A DNA stretch of 64,000 bases from Acinetobacter calcoaceticus (GCF_016508255.1 NZ_JADVKT010000001.1:186001-250000); one strand, 5' to 3'; counted from the first letter of the stretch, positions 1-8,027 are shown. Numbers and translations are program-made. Notes: generated by a model not told the origin, from the letters alone.

Positions 1-635
1 TCGCCCGCAGATAATAAAATCACATCACCAGGAACCAGATATTGAATTGGCATTTCAAACTGATTATTGGTTTGATTTTTAATATCAATGCCATAGCGTT
101 GATGCATAAGTTCTAAATCTTCTGCACTCACCTGATGGCGTAATACTGTGGCGGTATTACTGACCATTGCCTTTAAAGCATCTGCAGCTTGATTTGATTT
201 TGCTTCTTGCCAATAACGAAGGAATGTTGAAAGAAGTACCATCACACTAATAATGGTTGAACCCGTCAAATCATCGGTAAAGAAAGCAATTAATGCCAAA
301 AGGCTAAGCAAAATATTGAACGGATTACGATAGCAATACCAAAGGTGTTGCCACCAAGTTAATGGCTTTTCATGAGTGATCTCATTGAGCCCCACCGCCA
401 TTTGCTGTGTATGTGCTTGCTCTTCTGTAAGCCCCGTAAAATGAGTGTCGAATTCTTTTAATAAATCACTTGTTTGAGATCTTGATGCATTAAGCAAACG
501 CATAGATAAATTTTTGCTAATTTCTTGAGCATAGCTAGATTGATGTAGCTCTTTGAAAGATCGATGACGACCAAAAAAGCGCATCAAATGAAATCTTTGT
601 AAAAATGCTGTGAAGAGTCGTTGCCAGAATTTCAT
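1..635 (-). CDS. mgtA: Mg2+-importing P-type ATPase (MgtA/MgtB type), N-terminal part, cut by window edge
   Basis: About 211 N-terminal codons are present; the rest lies outside the window. The protein would import Mg2+ across the inner membrane using ATP. It shows the cation-ATPase N domain (GLTEEQAH...GLNEI), the basic PLTWWQHLWYCYRNPFN stretch, two transmembrane segments (NILLSLLALIAFFTD and the following one), and the start of the actuator domain (LVPGDVILLSAGD). This order is typical of MgtA/MgtB. I chose the start at 635 because GGAGG lies 7 bases upstream; an in-frame ATG at 650 has no such site. Expression is probably controlled through the long leader at 636-1119. Mg2+ specificity is from family resemblance; the ion-binding segments are not in view. 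Confidence 0.85.
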   Translation of the reverse strand, partial: MKFWQRLFTAFLQRFHLMRFFGRHRSFKELHQSSYAQEISKNLSMRLLNASRSQTSDLLKEFDTHFTGLTEEQAHTQQMAVGLNEITHEKPLTWWQHLWYCYRNPFNILLSLLALIAFFTDDLTGSTIISVMVLLSTFLRYWQEAKSNQAADALKAMVSNTATVLRHQVSAEDLELMHQRYGIDIKNQTNNQFEMPIQYLVPGDVILLSAG

Positions 636-736
636 CACGAAATCCTCCATTTTTTAGGCGTACAAAGCTCTCGACCTTATTGAAAAATAAAGTCTTTTAA
701 AATTTTAAACTTAGAAAGAAATAGGAGTTCGTGGAC

Positions 737-895
737 TTACGATGAAGAAGAGAAAATTAACCCAAAGCCGAACCAACGCTGACGGAAAGTCACGATATTG
801 AACATAGTTCGAATACTTTGAATAGTATTAGACGAATTGTTTACCAAAATTGAAACTTGGTAGTTATAACAGTGTGTGGAAGCATATAAAAACAT
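737..895 (-). CDS. 52-codon leader ORF upstream of mgtA
   Basis: The ORF runs ATG (893-895) to TAA (737-739) inside the mgtA leader and ends about 100 bases before mgtA. It has a strong ribosome binding site: GGGGAG lies about 8 bases before the ATG on the minus strand. The peptide begins MFLYASTHCYNYQ and ends in an aromatic, basic and serine-rich tail (FRQRWFGFGLIFSSSS). I do not recognise a family. Known mgtA leaders in enterobacteria contain a short regulatory ORF (MgtL), so a cis-acting translated leader is a reasonable inference. This peptide does not resemble MgtL. It could instead be an independent small protein. Confidence 0.5.
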   Translation of the reverse strand: MFLYASTHCYNYQVSILVNNSSNTIQSIRTMFNIVTFRQRWFGFGLIFSSSS

Positions 896-995
896 TGGCT
901 TCTCCCCATTTCAGCGAGAAACTAAACAGATAAGTGCTTGAAGTACATGATTACAAATAAAGTAATTTGTATGGGTTTAATCTAATTTTTAACAA

Positions 996-1038
996 AGCTA
1001 TCTCATTGCAAGATAGCTCCTCCTAAAGGTTATCTTGC
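996..1038 (-). promoter_or_regulatory. Two mutually exclusive hairpins in the mgtA leader
   Basis: The arms 996-1003/1011-1018 (AGCTATCT type) and 1008-1015/1031-1038 (GCAAGATA type) are both perfect 8-bp inverted repeats. They share bases 1011-1015, so only one can form at a time. A third stem, 1054-1061/1065-1072, precedes them in the RNA. This is the layout of a switching leader. I could not match it to the M-box or to the enterobacterial mgtA leader, so the ligand, if any, is unknown. Confidence 0.45.
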
Positions 1039-1125
1039 TCAGCAGTAGCTTTGGTTTAATTGATAATTAAACTCAAACCTCGAACAACTACCCATTTAGG
1101 ATCTCCATTAAATAAACTCGCGGCA

Positions 1126-1153
1126 AGTATATGTTTTACCATAGAACACACAA
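1126..1153 (-). promoter_or_regulatory. Predicted sigma70 promoter for mgtA leader
   Basis: On the minus strand TTGTGT (1148-1153) and TATACT (1126-1131) are 16 bases apart. Transcription would start near 1119, giving a leader of about 480 nt before mgtA. Confidence 0.5.
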
Positions 1154-1197
1154 GGTGTTTTTTGTAACTTTTTTGTTAACAAAATATCAACTACACT

Positions 1198-1647
1198 TTA
1201 TAGCTCTCTCACCACAACAGTTTTCGCCATTTTGTCATGCCATCCTTGTTTTTTGGCATCAAAAGCTACCCAGAAAAGGCCTAAACAAAACACTAAAATT
1301 GACGGGATATAACCAATATACCGAATTATAGATTGCATAAAAGTTAACTTATTCCCTGTTTTCTCATCAAGAACTTTTAAACGCATTAAGCGCTTCCCTG
1401 GAGTACCTGCAAAATACAACCAACATAAAACAGTATACAAAAATGGAAAAGCATAATTTATGATGAGATCAAACCCGTAATTTTGAGGTTTAGTACTCAT
1501 ACCTGTAGCAAATATCAGATCGTAATCACCACGGTAAAAAATCCATGCAGCTGGAATAATGGCTAAAAAAAGGATAAGGCTATCAATAATCATTGCACCA
1601 AATCTAAGCCAAAACCCTGCGTACTCGTATTTATAAGTCATATGCAC
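1198..1647 (-). CDS. RDD-family membrane protein
   Basis: A 149-residue inner-membrane protein with about three hydrophobic segments (near 20-37, 65-80 and 108-128). It carries the features that name the RDD family: an early GFWLRFGAMIIDSLIL block with Arg and Asp, and a second GTPGKRLMRLKVLD block. The biochemical role of most small RDD proteins is unknown; some are linked to ion homeostasis. It lies upstream of mgtA in the same direction, but the mgtA leader has its own predicted promoter, so co-transcription is not needed. An alternative ATG exists two codons downstream. Confidence 0.8.
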   Translation of the reverse strand: MHMTYKYEYAGFWLRFGAMIIDSLILFLAIIPAAWIFYRGDYDLIFATGMSTKPQNYGFDLIINYAFPFLYTVLCWLYFAGTPGKRLMRLKVLDEKTGNKLTFMQSIIRYIGYIPSILVFCLGLFWVAFDAKKQGWHDKMAKTVVVREL

Positions 1648-1789
1648 ACCTCACTTTTGTTATTCTTTGTCTAATATGAAAGAGATCAATTCATTTAGTT
1701 TCATCGTAAAGGAAATCTTTTTATTTTTAAACATTTAAACTAACTTTTAATTTTTTTGTTTTATTTAGAATCGTAATAAAGTTTTATAA

Positions 1790-1811
1790 GACCTATAAAT
1801 AGGTCTTTTTT
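1790..1811. terminator. Hairpin with T-run (possible terminator)
   Basis: GACCTAT (1790-1796) pairs with ATAGGTC (1799-1805), followed on the plus strand by six T (1806-1811). On the minus strand it lies just downstream of the small ORF at 1928-2101, where it could also act, though the T-run there is weaker. Confidence 0.4.
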
Positions 1812-1927
1812 CAAACAGGACCACATTAAAATATAAAAACATATTTCATTTTAAAATATTTTATATCTGGTTGACTGTACCAAATTATTACTCAGTTTCG
1901 TGATAAAAATAAAAAACCTACGAGTAA

Positions 1928-2101
1928 TTACTTCCAGAACAAAACATCAATTTTAAATTCTTTTTTAAATAAAAAAGCAGCACAAATAAACCCTATTCCA
2001 ATAATAATTAAAAAAAGGCTTAAATTTAATATTCCGCCAAGCACAGACAAAAAGCCTAGAATAGCGAATAGATAAAATAAAATTAACATCAATTTTAACA
2101 T
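1928..2101 (-). CDS. Predicted 57-aa membrane protein
   Basis: An open frame of 57 codons, too short for usual gene callers. It encodes two hydrophobic segments (about residues 4-20 and 24-44) and a basic tail (FKKEFK) ending in VLFWK. No family recognised. An internal ATG at codon 5 is an alternative start. I see no clear Shine-Dalgarno before either start, which lowers confidence. A hairpin follows at 1790-1811. Confidence 0.4.
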   Translation of the reverse strand: MLKLMLILFYLFAILGFLSVLGGILNLSLFLIIIGIGFICAAFLFKKEFKIDVLFWK

Positions 2102-2276
2102 TCAGTTTATTCAACTATTTAAAATAAAAGCAATTCATTCTAGCGATTTTATAAACGTTTGCTGTTTCCAAATGTTGGCTACACTATTAATTTGTATCAT
2201 TATACATTGAACATGTTATTAAACTTATTTAAGTGTTACTTTGCTTGAATAAAAAGTGATGTAATTCACATAACTT

Positions 2277-2504
2277 TTATTTAACATCAAAGTAATGCTT
2301 TTCAGTTATAAGTTTAATTTTTAGATTTTTATATAATCGTTCTTTTGAATCTTCAAGTGAAGGGACAACTTTTTCTGCAAATTTATCTTCAGCCATCAGT
2401 CTGGCATACGTTTTATAGCCAATAACTAACTTTTCAGGTTCTTTACCTGTTTGACGAAACTCTTCAATGAGTTTATTAACTTTCTTTGCTGTTAAATCAG
2501 CCAT
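2277..2504 (-). CDS. Conserved-looking hypothetical protein, 75 aa
   Basis: A small soluble protein starting MADLTAKKVNKLIEEF, rich in Lys and Glu, with no signal peptide or membrane segment. A good AGGAAGA-type ribosome binding site lies upstream of the ATG (GGGGAGAGAGGAAG on the minus strand), which supports translation. I do not recognise a domain. It stands alone between the small membrane ORF and the divergent universal stress gene. Confidence 0.6.
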   Translation of the reverse strand: MADLTAKKVNKLIEEFRQTGKEPEKLVIGYKTYARLMAEDKFAEKVVPSLEDSKERLYKNLKIKLITEKHYFDVK

Positions 2505-2790
2505 CTTCCTCTCTCCCCTTTATTTATTACTTTGTTATACGGTTCCTATATGACAGAAATATGAATGGTAATTTTTTGTAATTTTCATGTAAATATTATC
2601 GATTATTTAGCAACAACACTTCCCCCATAACAATCAACATAAAAATAAATGCAAGCAAATGATTTAAAATAATTTTATTTAATTTTCTTTTCCTGTAGTC
2701 GAATAGATGTCTACCGAGAATGAAATATGTTAATCTTTAATTAATAAATGCTTCATACATATAACAACTGTAAATAAGAGGAATAACATT

Positions 2791-3234
2791 ATGAATTACC
2801 AACATATTATTGTACCTGTCGATGGTTCTGAGATTTCTTTAGCGGCAGCAAGACAAGCAGCTCATATTGCAAAAGCTTTTGGGAGTAAATTGACTGCTAT
2901 TAGCTTAGTTGCGGTAGATCCTTTTAGCGGTGTGGATTTTTATTACATCTCACCTGTTGTAAAAGATTATTTTGTTGAAGCGCGTGCCAATGCAGAAAAG
3001 ACTCTCGCAAAAGTAAAAGCTTTATGCGCAGAAGAAGGTATTGATGCTGAAACTCAGATTATTCAAGGTGAAATTTCCTCAGATGGCATCCTTAAAGCGG
3101 TAGAAGGCTTAGGTTCCGATTTGATTGTGATTGGTTCTCATGGTCGCAAAGGCTTCCAAAAGCTTATTTTGGGTAGTTTTGCTCAAGATGTTTTAAACAG
3201 CACCAAAATTCAGGTATTGGTTGTAAAAGAATAA
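2791..3234 (+). CDS. Universal stress protein, UspA family
   Basis: A 147-residue single-domain cytoplasmic Usp. The N-terminus YQHIIVPVDGSEIS contains the Asp of the nucleotide site. The C-terminus GSHGRKGFQKLILGSFAQ fits the G-2x-G-9x-G-S/T phosphate-binding motif of ATP-binding Usp proteins. Such proteins aid survival under oxidative and other stress. The gene is monocistronic, with a terminator at 3253-3278. The start is well supported by AGAGGAA eight bases upstream. Confidence 0.88.
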   Translation: MNYQHIIVPVDGSEISLAAARQAAHIAKAFGSKLTAISLVAVDPFSGVDFYYISPVVKDYFVEARANAEKTLAKVKALCAEEGIDAETQIIQGEISSDGILKAVEGLGSDLIVIGSHGRKGFQKLILGSFAQDVLNSTKIQVLVVKE

Positions 3235-3252
3235 ACCTTTTTAGATGCAAAA

Positions 3253-3278
3253 AACCCAATCGCTAGATTGGGTTTTTT
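3253..3278 (+). terminator. Rho-independent terminator of the universal stress gene
   Basis: AACCCAAT (3253-3260) and ATTGGGTT (3267-3274) form an 8-bp stem with loop CGCTAG, followed by T6. Confidence 0.85.
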
Positions 3279-3291
3279 AATAAAATAAACT

Positions 3292-3306
3292 GTGTAAATT
3301 TTACAC
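3292..3306. promoter_or_regulatory. 15-bp palindrome upstream of ABC-F gene
   Basis: GTGTAAA-T-TTTACAC is a perfect dyad with a one-base centre, 190 bases before the ABC-F start. It is a possible operator; no regulator is known to me for it. Confidence 0.25.
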
Positions 3307-3496
3307 CACCCAAAAACCCAGATAGAATAGTTTCTTATTCTTTCAATTTCGTGAGTCACGCCAATGAAGTAAGTCTTTTTTTCTCATCATTTTTTCTTTT
3401 TTTTGATGTGCAAAATAGACTATTTTCTGTGATTTAACGTCTTTTCTTAAAGCTAATTTTTCCTATTTTGTACATCCTGTATTTATGAGGTTTTCT

Positions 3497-5083
3497 ATGA
3501 CTCAGCAGGCATGTGTAATATCGCAACTCACTTTAGAATTTTCATCTAAAGTCATGTTTAAACAACTAAATTTCAACCTTGAATCGAATCAGATATCTGC
3601 CTTAATTGGTCGTAACGGCCAAGGCAAATCTTTGCTTATGCAAATGTTAAATCAGACGCTTAAATTAGATTCTATTGTTACATCTGGGCAAATATCTTGG
3701 CATGTAAAACATGCATATTTACCTCAATTACATCGGTTAACAGGACTAAGCATAGCCGAAGCATTAGATATCTTAGACCTTTATCAAGCTTTTAAAAGAG
3801 TTGAGCAAGGTGTTGCCAGCTTCAATGATTATGATTTATTGGAAGGTAAATGGGACCTCCCCATCTTATGGAATAACTTATTAGCCTCCGCTGATTTACC
3901 CACCGATTTAGACTTTCCAGTTAAAGACCTAAGCGAAGGTCAAAAAACTAAATTGGCATTAAGTAATTTATTTTTAAAATCAGATCATTATTTATTGCTT
4001 GATGAACCCAGTAATCATCTAGATCAGGAATCTAGAAAATGGTTAATTGATCATTTAAAGAAACACCCAGCAGGTACACTTATCATTAGTCATGACCGAA
4101 CTTTGTTGAATGAAGTAGATCATATTTTTCATTTAAATGAACATGGCCTACATCACACGACTGGAAACTATGAAAAATTTGATGAGCAATATCAAACTCA
4201 TGTTGCAGCTTTAGAGCAATCTGTTCAACAGAACCAACGTGAGGTTAAACACATGAAGCAAAAGCAACATGAAGTATTAATGAAAGCTCAAAAACGTGAA
4301 CGTGCTGGGAATAAATTACGCGAATCAAATTCGCAAGCCAAAATTCTGCTCGATTTTAAAAAGGAACAGGCAGGCCAAAGTATTACTGCTATACAGTCTC
4401 AACACCAACGACAAGTTTCAAATAGCCAAAATGATTTAAAAGACAAAAAAATGCGTCTCGAAACCGTCAAGCCACAACAGTTTGTCTTTCCTACTTTTCA
4501 TAAGAAATCTGGAGAAATTCTTCGAGTTAAAAAACTCAAATTGAAATACGGAACTCAAAAACTAATAGATTTAGCTGTACACGCAGCTCAGAAAATTCAT
4601 ATCACGGGTCAAAATGGTATTGGAAAATCAACACTACTTAAAGCAATCAATGTACAGAAAAATCAGCCCTGTGACAGCATTCAATTATTTGTAGAGTGTT
4701 TTTATCTCGATCAAAACTTTAGCTTTTTATATGATGAGATGACGGTGATTGAAAATCTAACCCACATGAATAACGGGCTTTCAGAATTAGAATGGAGGAA
4801 TTTATTAGGTCAACTTCGAATTCGTGGTGATAAAAGTACTTATCTCTTGTCACAACTAAGTGGTGGTGAGAAGCTCAAGGTAGCTTTATTAGCACTTAGC
4901 CAGATACATCCTACCCCCGAACTCCTGTTATTAGATGAACCGGAAAATCATTTAGATATTGAATCTAGAGAATTATTAGCTACTGCTATTCATAGCTATG
5001 AAGGTGCTGTATTACTCATTTCACATGATCAAACGTTTGTTGAAAGTTGCGCTATTCATGAGTCATTTTCTTTAGCCGAATAA
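3497..5083 (+). CDS. ABC-F family ATPase (duplicated ATP-binding cassettes)
   Basis: A 528-residue soluble protein with two ABC domains and no membrane part. Domain 1 has Walker A GRNGQGKS, signature LSEGQKTKLAL and Walker B YLLLDEPSNHLD. A charged linker (about 235-320, rich in Gln and Lys) follows. Domain 2 has GQNGIGKST, LSGGEKLKVAL and LLLLDEPENHLD. This is the ABC-F layout, whose members act on ribosomes in translation or antibiotic protection. The linker is short, so I cannot assign Uup, EttA or a resistance subtype. I start at the second ATG because GAGG lies at the right distance; the ATG at 3485 has none. Monocistronic; convergent with the next gene. Confidence 0.85.
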   Translation: MTQQACVISQLTLEFSSKVMFKQLNFNLESNQISALIGRNGQGKSLLMQMLNQTLKLDSIVTSGQISWHVKHAYLPQLHRLTGLSIAEALDILDLYQAFKRVEQGVASFNDYDLLEGKWDLPILWNNLLASADLPTDLDFPVKDLSEGQKTKLALSNLFLKSDHYLLLDEPSNHLDQESRKWLIDHLKKHPAGTLIISHDRTLLNEVDHIFHLNEHGLHHTTGNYEKFDEQYQTHVAALEQSVQQNQREVKHMKQKQHEVLMKAQKRERAGNKLRESNSQAKILLDFKKEQAGQSITAIQSQHQRQVSNSQNDLKDKKMRLETVKPQQFVFPTFHKKSGEILRVKKLKLKYGTQKLIDLAVHAAQKIHITGQNGIGKSTLLKAINVQKNQPCDSIQLFVECFYLDQNFSFLYDEMTVIENLTHMNNGLSELEWRNLLGQLRIRGDKSTYLLSQLSGGEKLKVALLALSQIHPTPELLLLDEPENHLDIESRELLATAIHSYEGAVLLISHDQTFVESCAIHESFSLAE

Positions 5084-5104
5084 TCATTATTGATGTCTTT
5101 TTTC

Positions 5105-5139
5105 AAACTTACTAGCCCTCATGTGAAGCTAGTAAGTTT
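5105..5139. terminator. Bidirectional terminator
   Basis: AAACTTACTAGC (5105-5116) and GCTAGTAAGTTT (5128-5139) form a perfect 12-bp stem between two convergent genes. Confidence 0.75.
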
Positions 5140-5148
5140 TATCAAATA

Positions 5149-5577
5149 TTATTTTTTTACTGTATTTAATAATTCGATGTCTAAATCATATTTCACTGTT
5201 TTATTTTTACGAGCGCTATTACGCATTTGATAAACTTGAACAATATAATCACCAGTAACTGGCAATGTAATTTCTCCTTTCGATCCTACCGTTGAGCCAA
5301 TTAATAATGCCTTATCTTTACCCGGTTTTTTACCCGGTGCAAAAATATTGACATAGGCTAAATTACCAAGACTATTAATATTGAATTTCAATATTTGTCC
5401 ATTCTTTGCATAAACTCTATATTTGACATCATCATAACCCTGAAATTTCCCAGTTAATGTAGTATGACTTGAACCTTGTAAAAAATTAACTTTTTGCTCA
5501 ATATTTTTAGCTAAAATAGGTAATGATGTGATTGAAATGAGTGTAGTTAATAATAAAGTTTTAATGGTTTTTTTCAA
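5149..5577 (-). CDS. Periplasmic PliG-like inhibitor of g-type lysozyme
   Basis: 142 residues with a Sec signal peptide (MKKTIKTLLLTTLISITSLPILA, cut after ALA near residue 23). The mature part is a beta-rich domain of about 115 residues. It resembles PliG family proteins in several blocks in order: KGxxxTTLTGKFQGYDDVKYRVYAKNGQ, then NIFAPG, then IGSTVGSKGEITLPVTGDYIVQVYQMRNSARK. PliG blocks goose-type host lysozymes in the periplasm. The assignment is from remembered family features, so inhibition itself is inference. It is flanked by terminator-like hairpins on both sides and so probably transcribed alone. Confidence 0.6.
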   Translation of the reverse strand: MKKTIKTLLLTTLISITSLPILAKNIEQKVNFLQGSSHTTLTGKFQGYDDVKYRVYAKNGQILKFNINSLGNLAYVNIFAPGKKPGKDKALLIGSTVGSKGEITLPVTGDYIVQVYQMRNSARKNKTVKYDLDIELLNTVKK

Positions 5578-5693
5578 TTTATGACCCTCCAGATTCTTTT
5601 AAATTATTATATTAAAAATAATTTTTATAAAACTTTACTTTATGTATAAATTTGATAAGTAGTAGTTACTTTTTATAACTAGTAACAAATAAA

Positions 5694-5731
5694 GTATCTC
5701 AAAGATTTAATATTATCTAACTTTGAGATAC
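5694..5731. terminator. Strong hairpin downstream of OmpW-like gene
   Basis: GTATCTCAAAG (5694-5704) and CTTTGAGATAC (5721-5731) are a perfect 11-bp inverted repeat. It lies just past the stop of the minus-strand OmpW-like gene; the T-run on that strand is weak. Confidence 0.55.
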
Positions 5732-5752
5732 CCTTTTTAAAAAATAAAAATA

Positions 5753-6865
5753 CTAGAATCGATAACCTACACCCAAATAGGTAATAAGCGGATCAATATC
5801 AACTTTTGTTGTAGCATGTATTAGGCGAGTACCCGTATTTTGATTGACTACATCAATCTGGGCATTATTGCTTAACTTTGCATAGGACACAGAAGCAACC
5901 GTATACCATGAATCATTAAAATCATAGGTAAAGCCAGCAGTAAAAATAGGCGCTATCGCATCGTCCGCATCAACATTAACCACCATTTTTCCGCTCGATT
6001 CTTTTCGGTCTAAAGCCGCTCCTGCTTTGCCATCTAACACATTTTGAATCATATGACCTGCGGAGACTAAATCAGATCGAATTCCATCATTAAGTTTAAT
6101 ATCATTAAAATGGGCATACATTAAGCCAGCTCCAATATAGGGTCTAAACTTATTTACCCCACTTTTACCAAACTGATATTGTGCTTCTATAGTTGGCGTC
6201 CATGCTCGAATAGTTGCAGCTTTTGATTTATTGCCTAAGTTTGTAATCGGAATCGCTTGGCCTAAGGTAATCCCATTAGGGAAAAGGTATTTTACTAAGT
6301 CATTCGGAGACATTGCGACCCCACTTAAAGGCGCTAAGATTTCTCCTTTCCCTTTAATATCTACTTTAGGTGGAATTCCGCCAATGAATTGTAAGGACAC
6401 GTTATCATTAAGATAATAGTTAAAAGTTAATCCCAATGTATCTGCATCATCCACCTCAAGACCTGCTTCATTTTGTTGCCAGTTCTCTATTCCATGAATA
6501 GTTGCAATACCTGAAACTTCAGGCTTAATATTGCCGTTAGCGTCAAGAATAATCTCTCGCATGTACTCATCTTTTAAAGCCAGCTCTAGAAACTCCTTCT
6601 GATTAAAGACTTCACCTCCTAAGTCTACTTCTGTGGCATTCGGATCAATAGAATTTAAAAAACTTGTTGTGGAAATGGTCCCGACTTTAGCAGCGGTTCC
6701 ATTTTTAACAGCGGTATTAATATTAAATGGATTAGCTTTACCCTGTGGCATTACATGTAACCAACCAGCAGAGACAGAGAATCTTTTAAATTCCTGCGCA
6801 TAACTCATGCTTGTGATTAGAGACAATGAACTCACTATTGCTATTTTTATTACTCTTTTTTTCAT
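5753..6865 (-). CDS. OmpW-family outer-membrane protein, enlarged (370 aa)
   Basis: A signal peptide (ending MSYAQ, residues 1-23) is followed by an outer-membrane barrel. Family traits are the early FSVSAGWLHVMPQG strand, TLGLTFNYYLNDNVSLQFIGGIPP, YIGAGLMYAHF, and a C-terminus LGVGYRF ending in Phe, as the BAM signal requires. Ordinary OmpW is about 200-230 residues. The extra ~150 residues here sit mainly between residues 50 and 140, and between 160 and 215, where exposed loops are expected. OmpW proteins form narrow hydrophobic channels; the substrate here is unknown. The ribosome binding site lies in a hairpin (see 6871-6916). Confidence 0.78.
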   Translation of the reverse strand: MKKRVIKIAIVSSLSLITSMSYAQEFKRFSVSAGWLHVMPQGKANPFNINTAVKNGTAAKVGTISTTSFLNSIDPNATEVDLGGEVFNQKEFLELALKDEYMREIILDANGNIKPEVSGIATIHGIENWQQNEAGLEVDDADTLGLTFNYYLNDNVSLQFIGGIPPKVDIKGKGEILAPLSGVAMSPNDLVKYLFPNGITLGQAIPITNLGNKSKAATIRAWTPTIEAQYQFGKSGVNKFRPYIGAGLMYAHFNDIKLNDGIRSDLVSAGHMIQNVLDGKAGAALDRKESSGKMVVNVDADDAIAPIFTAGFTYDFNDSWYTVASVSYAKLSNNAQIDVVNQNTGTRLIHATTKVDIDPLITYLGVGYRF

Positions 6866-6870
6866 TTTTA

Positions 6871-6916
6871 TTCCATCCTAGAAATATATTGCTGTTTTTG
6901 CAATATATTTATGGAA
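6871..6916 (-). promoter_or_regulatory. AU-rich hairpin sequestering the OmpW-like gene's ribosome binding site
   Basis: On the mRNA, UUCCAU (6911-6916) can pair with AUGGAA (6871-6876), which is part of the Shine-Dalgarno region GGAUGGAA. The adjoining 11-bp stem 6900-6910/6882-6892 (AAAUAUAUUGC type) is perfect and almost all A-U, with a 7-base loop and a CUAGG bulge. The layout would hold the start closed at low temperature, as in RNA thermometers; an operator dyad is the alternative. The rest of the gap to 7178 is AT-rich and shows nothing else I can name. Confidence 0.45.
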
Positions 6917-7178
6917 TATAGCCAAGTTGCCTTTTTTATCAATTAGTATATTTCTTGCAAAATATTAATTTAGATAAATCCATTACAGTTATTTAATAAT
7001 TACATGAAATAGTTATCTAATTTTTCTGACAAACGGCAAAAATAAATACAAAAATAATTTAACGATTGGTAAAATAATTTAAAAATATAAATAGCCGAAT
7101 TTTAACTCTATACCTTTTCGTTATTTCGACAAAATTTAAAGAGGTTAACTTGATTTTAAAAATTAAAGCGTATGATGG

Positions 7179-7427
7179 GTCAATAAACAAGGGCTTGGTG
7201 TTGGCTCGCTTCTGATGAATCAATCACTAGAAAAATTAAAAAAGTTAGCTGCAAAAGGATGTGTTTTACTCGGTGATCCCAACTATTACAGCCGATTTGG
7301 TTTTAAAACCTATCCCGAGTTAATTTTGCCAGGTGTACCAAGTGAATATTTCCAAGCTTTGAGTTTCTTAGGAAATACTCCTAAAGGCGATGTAAGCTAT
7401 CATGAAGCATTTAATGCGGCACAATAA
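7179..7427 (+). pseudogene. Remnant of a GNAT N-acetyltransferase (C-terminal part only)
   Basis: The frame shows the acetyl-CoA binding motif QGLGVGSLLM (from 7188), then AAKGCVLLGDPNYYSRFGF and a normal GNAT C-terminus. The usual N-terminal 80-90 residues are absent: an in-frame TGA lies just upstream of WVNKQGLGVG, and no matching sequence precedes it. An ATG at 7215 would start after the cofactor loop, so a functional acetyltransferase is unlikely. I read it as the end of a decayed or deleted gene. Confidence 0.65.
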
Positions 7428-7450
7428 TTAAAAATTTTAATCTTAAAAAA

Positions 7451-7480
7451 AAGAAAACGCCTAAGAATAGGAGTTTTCTT
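7451..7480. terminator. Terminator-like hairpin
   Basis: AAGAAAAC (7451-7458) pairs with GTTTTCTT (7473-7480), with an inner CCTA/TAGG stem. It lies between the GNAT remnant and the convergent BOF gene and has A- or T-runs on both sides. Confidence 0.6.
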
Positions 7481-7515
7481 TTACTTACGCTGAAAAATAT
7501 ATAAATGATCTGATT

Positions 7516-7878
7516 TTATTTAACACGCTCAATCTGAAAAACTTCAATATCCGTAGGCTTCATTTTGTGTGTATCTACCTCTCCTACCACACGGACTTTA
7601 TCCCCTGCTTTTAGTTTTAGAGGCTTCCACAAGTCATCATCAACTTCGATTCCAATTGAACCTGTGGCATCTTTAAACTCAAAATGATCGCCAGCAATAT
7701 GTTTTACGATCGTACCCGTTAAAGTCACTCCAGATTCATCAGTCAAAGTTTTTGCTTTAGACACAGTGACTACATTTTTTGCCGCTTCTTTTAATAAGGC
7801 TGCATCAGGTTTAGCAAATACCGCATTACTACCCAATAAAGCCAACCCAGTTAATGTTGCTAAGAATATTTTTTTCAT
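7516..7878 (-). CDS. Periplasmic BOF (bacterial OB-fold) protein, YgiW/YdeI type
   Basis: 120 residues with a signal peptide cut at VFA (near residue 22). The mature protein matches the NirD/YgiW/YdeI stress tolerance family: VTLTGTIVKHIAGDHFEFKDATGSIGIEVDDDLW followed by LKAGDKVRVVGEVD and a final strand. These proteins fold as a small OB barrel in the periplasm, and homologues help tolerance to peroxide, metals or cationic peptides. No ligand can be read from the sequence. AGGTCATCGTA upstream of ATG supplies the ribosome site. Monocistronic. Confidence 0.85.
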   Translation of the reverse strand: MKKIFLATLTGLALLGSNAVFAKPDAALLKEAAKNVVTVSKAKTLTDESGVTLTGTIVKHIAGDHFEFKDATGSIGIEVDDDLWKPLKLKAGDKVRVVGEVDTHKMKPTDIEVFQIERVK

Positions 7879-8027
7879 TACGATGACCTACTTTTTAATG
7901 TTCTTAGTTATATAAACAAATTCTTTTAAAGTTATAGATTTAGCTTTTGTGGTTTTTTGTATCTTATTAGAGTCTTTGTTTAATGAGCGTGAATAGAAAC
8001 ACCAAATAAATTCTTTAAGTTTTGCCG

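Noticed and set aside
996..1119. M-box (ykoK) Mg2+ riboswitch upstream of mgtA
   Set aside because: The conserved M-box core segments are not found; only general hairpin structure and GCTACTGCTG-like bases are reminiscent.
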